A DNA stretch of 64,000 nucleotides from Saccharum officinarum (taxonomy: Eukaryota > Streptophyta > Magnoliopsida > Poales > Poaceae), in NCBI GenBank assembly GCA_020631735.1, contig CM036170.1, positions 66,169,737-66,233,736 on the forward strand, written 5' to 3'. Within the stretch, counting starts at the first letter, position 1. Each line of letters starts with the position of its first letter. The notes below the pieces were generated by a model. The model was not told the origin of the DNA, made no database searches, and saw nothing but the letters and a program-made list of their open reading frames with translations. Below are positions 57,113-64,000 of the stretch, one piece after another. Both the position numbers and the translations under genes were made by a program.

Positions 57113-60068
57113 ATGGAGGAAGCTCATCCTCCGAGGTGGCACCCGCTCTATCCCCTCCTTGACTACAACTACGACAAGGACCATAGGGCAGCTCACATGG
57201 AGTACGGGCCTATGGACGAGCAGCTGCCCCTTCTGAAGCCACACACACACTCGATAGCTCAGGTGGGACGAGTGTTATGTGCCGTACATACGGCATGCTG
57301 GTTTCCTCGAGCTTGTCTGCGTGGTCCGGGAAGGTCTTCCGCCCCTAAACCCCGCACTTCTTAGTGCAACTATGGACAGGTAACTTATTTTTCCCTAACA
57401 CAGGTGTTGTAGAATGATATTTGAAGTATGTAACCTTTTTTCCGTAACACAGGTGGAGGCCGGAGACCCACACTTTCCACCTTCCTTGCAACGAGATGAC
57501 CGTGACCCTAGAGGATGTGAAGGTAATACTTTGCCTTCGCTTTGGTGGCAGTTGTGTGACTAGTGTAGTGGACAGCGATGGTTGGAGGCAGAAGGTGTAC
57601 GAGTTCTATGGCCACTACCCAGATGACAACGAGGAAACTAAGAAGCATAAGTAAGCTACTTAATTGCTTCTTGTTGCTTTCATTGCAGCCTTTGTTTCAA
57701 ATCGATGGCCTCTAATTGTCTTTGCAAATTTCAGGAAAACTTCCGGTGTCATGTCACAGTGGCTCATAGGGCGCTTCGATAACCTGGACACACATGCTGG
57801 GCCGAGTATCATGGAGACGTACGCTCGGATGTGGCTGTGGCACTTCCTTGGTACATTCTTGTTCCCCGACGCGTCGGGCAACGTTGTCAGCTGGATCTTC
57901 CTGGACATACTACATTAGCCGTGGGAGAACATCGCCTTGTTCAGTTGGGGCAGCGCGGTCCTAGCATGGACATACAGGCAGCTGTGCGCTGCTTGCCATC
58001 ACGGATCGGGCTACCAGTCGCTCGGTGGTTGCTCGTACCTGCTGCAGATCTGGATCTGGTACCGGTGGCCTGTCGGGCGGCTCAGAATGGCCGGTTTGCC
58101 CATAAGTAATTTACTACGAAACTAATTACATTAGCATTGCGTACGAAACTTTATTTAAGAAATGACTAATTCATTTTTGTGTACAATGCAGGATTGGGAG
58201 CGCGAGGATACAATGCCTACAGCCTTGTGGGTTTGGAGCGGGGCAGAGCAGGTCACAGGGAATGTAGAGCGCAAGTACAGGGAGTACACCGACTTGATTG
58301 ATGTGCTAACACACATGCAGGTACATTAGGGTCTTTGATTTGTATGCTAATAGTTTATCTTGTCAATGTTAAAGACTAACTGAATTGACATTTGCTAGGT
58401 GTATTGGCAACCCTACGACGATCCCGATCTACGGGGCCACTTGAGTCCAAAGTGTTGGCAAGAGAACGATGAGTTTCGGTCCGACGTCCTGCTCATTTTC
58501 TTCCACGTGGTTGAGATGCACTATCCCATCAGGGTTTGCAGGCAGTTTGGCAAACGTACGGGCGTGCCACCACCTCTTTACTCTACGGGCAAGGAGCTAC
58601 ACAGGTTGGTTTGTAAAATCATATTTATGTATCAACTAATTTGGCATAAGTACGCCATTGCATTTATGTGCACTAACACCGTCTGAACTTGTTGCAATGT
58701 GGACTGTAGGCTGAGGATGAAGCAGAAGGACTAGTGTGAGATACACGCATAATACATCGAGAGGTGGGAGAGAAGGGAGAAGCAGCCGCTACAGGATGGC
58801 CTGCCACACGACCCACGTGCCTTCAACGAGTATCTACCGTGGCTTCACAGGTCGACCCGTGTGCAGGTGAGGCAGGCGTACAAGGGGGGAGAACTTCCCG
58901 CCGACTCCGAGGATGACATCATCGCCGACGAATACGAAGAGGCGACTATGCGCGAGACGCAGCCACAGAGAGCCCCCCTTCAGAGATACGTGGTAAGATC
59001 CTAGGTCTGTGCACTTTGGGTGGGTTGTATTCCAGTTTTAGTAAATTGTAACATCAAGGTGAAACCTCGTTTGTGCACGCAGGCCAGACAATTGTCAATG
59101 ATGTCCAACAAAGCAGCGTTTCAACTATACAATTGCAGGAACAAAGGGCGAGGCGCGTTTGAGACATTTGTGCACGTAAGCAACACGTTCAAAATATCCT
59201 ATAATGTTGTACGAGTCAAAAGGTTGTCCTAAATATATTGAGTCCACACATGTGTTTTCAAAAAATGAGCAAGAGTTTGAGGAAGCTAGCCCAGAAGTTG
59301 AGCTGCATGGACACTCCGTGGGAGCCGCCAGCAAACCCTCCGCATTCCTAGAGCACAGCTTCGCCTTCTCTGAGGACACCTGCGGGCTCTTCGGACCCCG
59401 TGACAGGGTCCACCTCTGGCGCGCGTACATCACCACACCGCCCTGACAAGGCCCTAGTTGAGGTAGAGGACGACGAGGACGATGACTCAGAGTCGTCCGA
59501 CGAGGATAAGGCACCGGGCTTCGGCATACACCAGCACAGGCACCCTACGCAGCAGGGCCCTTCCCACCTCGGTTCTTTCTAGCAAGGCTTCTCCCAGCTA
59601 GGCCCATACCCACAGGGCTCTATCCACCTCGGTCCTTTCCAGCAAGGCAACTTCCAGCACGTACCTTTCTAGCAAAGCCCCTACCAGCCCAGCCCGTACC
59701 AGCACAGCTCGTACCAGCCCAGCCTGTACCAGCACAGCCCGGTGGATCTTTTCTAGCACCAGGAGATTGGCACGTCGCAACTCTTTGATGCCCCGTTGGG
59801 AACCCAAGGAGACGAATAGGTAAAACTAAATAAGTAAATTTCCTTATTTGCCTAGCCCATGTTATGTAAGAATGGCACAATCTAACACCGATTTATCTTT
59901 TATCTGAGCAGGGGCCGACCTATGTGTAGGGGATGAGCCATGCGCAGGGCCAAGGATGGAAACACCGTCATCGGGACCACACGGACGTTGGCTACACCCC
60001 CAACGTGGTGCCTACCAATCCAAAGAGACGGAGGCGGCCGAGGCAGCATTACACTCCTAGGACATAGA
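57113..60068 (+). pseudogene. Plant mobile domain (PMD) protein carried by the MULE
   Basis: Multi-exon gene with GT-AG introns. Recognisable exons: 57113-57380 (ends ATMDR), 57453-57651 (WRPETHTFHLPCNEMTVTLEDV), from 57735 (KTSGVMSQWLIGRF, RMWLWHFLGTFLFPD), 58192-58320 (WEREDTMPTALW), 58400-58604 (VYWQPYDDPDL..CWQENDEF), 58710-58992, 59082-59176, and a last Gln/Pro-rich part to about 60068. PMD proteins (MAIN/MAIL family in Arabidopsis) occur as host genes and inside transposons; their activity is unclear. Breaks: one frame shift near 57250, just before the YVPYIRHAGFLEL stretch, TAGs at 57916, 58733, 59580, 59670, 59754, 59817, about 59928 and about 60066, and a TAA near 58750, most at Gln positions. 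Codon and exon structure show it was once a real gene. Confidence 0.8.
59560..59760 (+). repeat. Coding tandem repeat in the PMD gene tail
   Basis: Imperfect 12- to 15-base units encode repeated Tyr-Gln-Pro-Ser-Pro / Tyr-Gln-His-Ser and Leu-Gly-Pro-Phe-Gln-Gln motifs. Gln codons in this run are the site of several TAGs. Confidence 0.75.
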
Positions 60069-60883
60069 GTGCATGTAAGCATAGCAAATATATAAGGATA
60101 ACATTTCGACGTTCAAAAAAATGATCTATGTGTTACTTACCAATGTCATATATACTGCAGGTTCACTTGGTCATTTTCATGGTAGGATGAAGTTGGAGAC
60201 CCTTTGTTGCACACTATGTCACTATTTATGTATCCAAGTCATGTGTCGAAGAACCTACTTAGTGTTGAACTTATGTGTCCTAGCAGTGTGTCAAAATAAT
60301 TTGTAACTTCATGTATTTGGAAGTAATGTGTGTCACACTTATAACTTATTGAATTTGAACTAATGGATTTAAGCTTGTAATGTGATGTTTTATGTGTTTT
60401 AGTAAACTTGTAATGTGCAACTTCATGTGATGAGTCTTTTGTTTCCATGAGCCTTATGTTGTCCTCATCAAACGGGACTTCGATGCAATACTAGTGATGT
60501 GGAACGTTCTCTCAGCTTACATCTACTTTTTAAGCTTACTGGAGCATTCGACGACGTGTAACAGTGTTTTTTGGCTGCTGCTCCCTGGCTAGGGAGCGAC
60601 AACTCTGCCGCTCCCTGCCTGGGGGCTGTGTTTCCTGTTGCTTCATGCTTTGATCGGTAACCTCAACCACATGTACTTTTTTATAGTACTAGGACATGTT
60701 AGAAAGTGACATGTTGAAAATAAAACACTTGCATGATCGAGAAAAACAGTTGCCAAATGATACACACTTATTACAAGGTTCAACAGTTCCACTACCACTT
60801 GCTCCAACATGAACATAGTTCAAACTCAAACACTGATATTAACGAACTAAACAATGGCATATTGCAAACTAAACCTAGCATGC
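60069..60883. other. MULE spacer between the convergent PMD and GRF-type genes
   Basis: AT-rich 3' flanking sequence. A short GC-rich hairpin near 60575-60625 (gctccctggctagggagc) resembles the gagcggc words of the terminal repeats. Confidence 0.55.
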
Positions 60884-61558
60884 CTAATAATGGTCCCACA
60901 TATTGAACTGAGTTGCGTCTTCCTCATAGTAACCCCCATTGACGGCGGCGGTGGCGGTGGCGGCGGAGAAGGAGGCCCGTGCTTCTTATGGTATGGACAC
61001 TGGTAGTATGGATTGTTGCATAGTGGCTCCTCTGCATCGTTGATGCTGTCATCCTCTGACTTGTCCTTGTTACCACTTCCAAAGCCATACTCTAGATCAA
61101 AGATGTGTCTCTATAGATATGTGATGTATTGTTGATGGGGAAAAATAGGAGGAGGATCGACCCATCGAGTGAACCTATAGTCATCTGGGTAGCTTGAATC
61201 CTGAAAACACATCTACCAATAAGTACTTCTACAAACCAAATACAAATCTAAAAAAATGAGAGTTAAAAGGAAATACAAATCCTTGCGGGCATCTGAAGAA
61301 ACGACGGTCTCCACCGTCATAGTTGTTGTACATCTGCACGACGCAATCCTCACCATGGCGGTATTTTGGCCAATCTTCCGTGCGGTTGTCGTATGATCTA
61401 AGAGGTCTTTCGCGGGTGAAGTCACTCTTACTCTCCAAAGAAAATTGTTCTATAGGTTCCTCAAAAGAATCAGGATCCAGAGAACCCTCCCACACAATCG
61501 GAGGTCCCTTCCTCAATTCCTTTCCTCTACCTCTGCTCGACGAACCTCCGCCCGACAT
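60884..61558 (-). pseudogene. GRF-zinc-finger-like protein carried by the MULE
   Basis: Two exons: 61277-61558 and 60884-61200, GT-AG intron. Exon 1 encodes 94 residues ending in a finger-like segment W-P-K-Y-R-H-G-E-D-C then GGDRRFFRCPQGF. In related grass proteins, from memory, the Tyr66 position is Cys, so this finger has probably lost a zinc ligand. Exon 2 reads DSSYPDDYRFTRWVDPPPIF, a TAG at 61111-61113 in place of Gln, RHIFDLEYGFG, a Pro run, then a one-base frame change in a G run before YYEEDATQFNMWDHY. Such small GRF-type proteins are abundant in grass repeats; their role is unknown. It points toward the PMD gene. Confidence 0.65.
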
Positions 61559-61689
61559 TTGAACTACAACTAAACAAGAAAACAAGTTGTGTGGAGGGGC
61601 AGGGCAGAGCCGAAATGACGAATGGCCAGAGCTCAAGAGGAGAATAGAAGAAAAGGTGCTCTGCGCTTGCCGTTCCTTGATCTGGGGAG

Positions 61690-61988
61690 CGGCAGGCTTG
61701 CTGACGTGGCAGTGGCGCAACGCGGGCACGACAGGGCTACCGCTCCCCCCTGGAGGAGCGGCAGGCTTGCCGCTCCCTGATCTGGGGAGCGGCAGCCTCG
61801 TGCCCGCTTTTCGCCACTGCCACATCAGCATCATTGCCGCTCCTCCACGTGGGGAGTGGCAAAGTTGAAATGCCGCTCCCTCGCGTGGGGAGTGGTCAAA
61901 AGTGTTAGGTATAAAAAAAGTTTCGGTGCTAAAATTAAAAATAGTTTTTAAAAAAGTGTTAAAAATAAAAAAAATCGCAACAGCCAAC
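61690..61988 (-). repeat. Right terminal inverted repeat of the MULE, with inner fold-back
   Basis: The outer part mirrors 53213-53445. The inner part (61697-61730, tgctgacgtggcagtggcgc) is itself the inverse of 61800-61830 (gccactgccacatcagca), so this end can form a hairpin by itself. Confidence 0.78.
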
Positions 61989-62167
61989 TCTAAGTTAGTA
62001 TTAATTAGATGTCATATGGAGAAGAGAAACCAGAAACCTTTGAGCTAGCGAGTAGAGAAGAGTTAAACTCTTTGCGCGTACCAACACATGAGATACATAA
62101 CTCCTTAATCTTTTTCTTTACAGAAGAGAGAATATATAAATAAAAAATACTTTACATATGGAGCATA

Positions 62168-62433
62168 CTTCCTTTGTCCTAAAATAAGTATCATTCTCAC
62201 TTTTCAAGAAACAAATGTTTCTAATAATTTGATCAAATATAAATGAGAAATTATTGATATTTATGGCATATAATAGGTAACATTAGATTCATTATTCATT
62301 ATTGAATATATTTTCATAATAAATTTATTTAGAGATACAAATATTGATAATATTTTTTATAAATCTAATCAAACTTAATAAAATTTGGCCAGCACGGAAC
62401 CCAAAACGGCACTTATTTTGGGACAGAGGAAGT
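62168..62433. mobile_element. Stowaway/Mariner-like MITE (266 bp)
   Basis: Ends cttcctttgtcctaaaataagt and acttattttgggacagaggaag are inverted repeats of the common grass ctccctccgtcc type, flanked by TA on both sides. AT-rich interior without ORF. Confidence 0.8.
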
Positions 62434-62815
62434 ACATAATAAATTTGACTCGAGTACTATCGGAGCTACAAAGATACGTAGTTAGCAGGCGTAGAATGTA
62501 GAACGCTGTTTTGTACTTCGATGAGCACAGCACCTTTGCATTTGATGTAACCATCACAGTCCAGATATGAGTACCATGGATAGCCATACAATGCAAGAGA
62601 GAAACGAAGAACACGGAATGGAACATGAGACAATTCTCTTGACACATCTGTTACATTGCCATACTGGAACAGAGTGATGACAGAGGACTCCAGAGCAGTA
62701 TAGGGAAGTAGAAATTTTCAGCGCGGACCTTAGTGATAGCAGCTAACTAGCTAAGGCTCGCAGCCTAGAGGTAAACATAGACATGAGACCCCTCCTTATT
62801 CAGAGCACGAACACT

Positions 62816-63615
62816 CTTCCTTGGGAAATACAGTATATATATGTGGCAAGGCATGGCAGCCGCCATACCTAAATTCTATACGGAAAACTAAATATACACA
62901 GTATATACTCCATATATGTTAAATATGAGCTGGCCTGCTGGATCTACTGGATGGGGCTGGTGGGCCTACGGTGATCGGCCTTCAAAGCAAAACCCACAAG
63001 AGGAAACTAAACGTCAATTAGAATACGATGCGTCTCGTTCTATGGATTGACTGCTCCGCGCTTCCACCTGTTCGTATCCTAGTCCAGAACGACAGAAACC
63101 CTAACGTCGTACGTCAGCCGACGGCCGACGGCCGTAGCACGACTGCACGAGCAGAGGCGGTGTCGTGGCAATCAGCAACTTGGTGCGGTGGCCGGCGACA
63201 GCATGTCGCAGCTCGCAGCGATCCACGACTGGGCACGGTGGCTGGCAGACAGTCGCGGCTATCGGCGACTCGGCGCAATCGCCGTTGGACGGCGGCTGCA
63301 AGTTTGCACGTGGCCGAGTATAATTGCACAACGATCACGATGGCACCATGAAAGAAGAAGAGCAAACATGTAATGAAAGGTATTTTACAATTTAAAATTG
63401 TAAGTAGATTGCCTTTTAGCAAGTTTGCATCTTCATCTAGTGAGGTATTTTAAGTGCTAATGTTTTACTTTTGGATTTCTATTATGTTCACTAATCACAA
63501 GTAATATATATTTATATAGTGTAGCAGTGAGCTCTTGCATAATTGTATTATACGTATTTGATCTTTGATCTTTATAAACCCCGCCACACCTAAAATTTAT
63601 TCCTGCCTCCGCCAC
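62816..63615. mobile_element. About 800-bp insertion in the 3' flank of LysM copy C
   Basis: Copies A and B run without a break from the cagagca word to gtacgcagggtgcc. Copy C has 800 bp of unrelated sequence in between. It ends cctgcctccgccactg, similar to the terminus of the element at 40212-40868. Contains a GC-rich core (63040-63330) with no recognisable protein. Confidence 0.5.
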
Positions 63616-63659
63616 TGCGATCGACGTTGTACTCAGGGTGCCTTGCATGCCTTCGAACT

Positions 63660-63923
63660 CTATGAAACGATAGTAGCATCAAGACAGACCCACTGGCCGA
63701 TGAAGAGGTTCCGGCAGTTGATATTGGGGTTGAAGCCAAGGAACTGCTTCAGGGTCAGGCCAGCGGCCTGCGCCACAACGAAGCACGTCTCTTGCTCCTG
63801 CACCCCGTACACCTTGTTGCAGAACATCGGCGACTGTGGCGGGAGCGGGGCTGTAGCGTCCGCCAGCGTGACCGCGACAAGGAGGCACGCGATCACAAGA
63901 GCGGCGGTGCCACGGTTCGCCAT
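63660..63923 (-). CDS. Secreted single-LysM-domain protein, copy C (intact)
   Basis: 87 residues, no intron. Signal peptide MANRGTAALVIACLLVAV then TLADA, a short Pro-rich spacer, and one LysM-like module: CNKVYGVQEQETCFVVAQ, GLTLKQFLGFNPNINC and LFIGQWVCLDA. Four Cys at regular positions could form two disulfides. It is the only one of the three copies in this window with a complete module. A chitin- or peptidoglycan-type ligand in the apoplast is inferred from the family; no evidence for enzymatic activity. Differs from copies A and B at roughly a fifth of positions, so it is the older branch. Confidence 0.85.
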   Translation of the reverse strand: MANRGTAALVIACLLVAVTLADATAPLPPQSPMFCNKVYGVQEQETCFVVAQAAGLTLKQFLGFNPNINCRNLFIGQWVCLDATIVS

Positions 63924-64000
63924 TGCAAGTTTTGTGCACGTGAAGTGGTATGTGTAAGCTTGAGTGAGGTCAGCTCTGCTGCTGTGGTGTGGCGAGAGAG

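Larger units (their letters stand above)
53213..61988. mobile_element. 8.8-kb long-TIR Mutator-like element (MULE) with three genes
   Basis: The left 230 bp (from about 53213) and right 230 bp (to about 61988) are inverted repeats of each other. Shared stretches include tttagcaccgaaac, cccacgcgagggagcg and gtggaggagcggcaatgatg. Inside lie a MuDR-type transposase (54249-56954, +), a plant mobile domain gene (57113-60068, +) and a GRF-zinc-finger-like gene (60884-61558, -). A 9-bp target duplication is not clear (tctaattag versus tctaagtta at best). All three genes are decayed, so the element is immobile now. Confidence 0.85.
62568..64000 (-). repeat. LysM segmental duplication, copy C (runs off the window)
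   Basis: The 3' flank at 62568-62815 and the coding region at 63615-63945 match copies A and B. An 800-bp insertion separates them. The promoter is cut by the window end. Confidence 0.8.

Noticed and set aside
54249..60068. TAG reassigned to Gln (alternative genetic code)
   Set aside because: The neighbouring host genes NDB, CNGC4 and LysM use standard stops and the gypsy element has both TAG and TGA lesions, so CHG deamination is simpler.

Overview
This is plant nuclear DNA, most likely from a panicoid/andropogonoid grass (sorghum, sugarcane or Miscanthus type). The evidence is GT-AG introns, grass-type protein sequences, many Tourist-like MITEs with ends such as GGCCTGTTTAGTT, and nested grass LTR retrotransposons. 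No bacterial-style operon, rRNA, tRNA or CRISPR was seen.

Layout. 1-4159: a decayed polyol/sugar transporter fragment followed by AT-rich repeats. 4165-24979: a triple-nested retrotransposon block. A Ty1/copia element (TSD GATAG) holds a Ty3/gypsy element in its gag (5709-17879, TSD CTCTC). The gypsy element itself holds a 4.36-kb solo LTR in its gag (8722-13080, TSD GCAGC). A fourth TG..CA insertion (21225-23193, TSD GCTGG) sits in the copia RNase H. 25650-26145: a CACTA-like end. 27714-33859 (+): a ten-exon external mitochondrial NAD(P)H dehydrogenase (NDB type, EF-hand). 34556-38501 (-): a seven-exon cyclic nucleotide-gated channel very like CNGC4. These two convergent genes are the clear host genes, and each shows one frame-breaking lesion: 1 nt missing at the start of NDB exon 6, and an apparent 7-nt repeat collapse in the CNGC4 pore exon.

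38838-40868: a cluster of MITEs and a TIR-like element. 41961-64000: three dispersed copies of a small gene for a secreted single-LysM protein, all on the minus strand and all with recognisable shared 3' flanks. Copy A has lost its last Cys to a stop codon. Copy B is interrupted by a 576-bp CACTA MITE. Copy C looks intact. Between the copies lie a LINE ORF1-type element ending in poly(A) (46397-48246), copia and gypsy fragments (49685-52585), and an 8.8-kb long-TIR Mutator-like element (53213-61988).

The Mutator-like element is the most unusual object. Within one pair of roughly 230-bp inverted repeats it carries a MuDR-type transposase gene, a multi-exon plant mobile domain (PMD) gene and a divergent GRF-zinc-finger gene. 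Nearly all of its in-frame stops are TAG (one TAA) at positions where Gln is expected. That pattern fits deamination of methylated CHG cytosines better than random decay. Assignments are by eye; no database search was possible.
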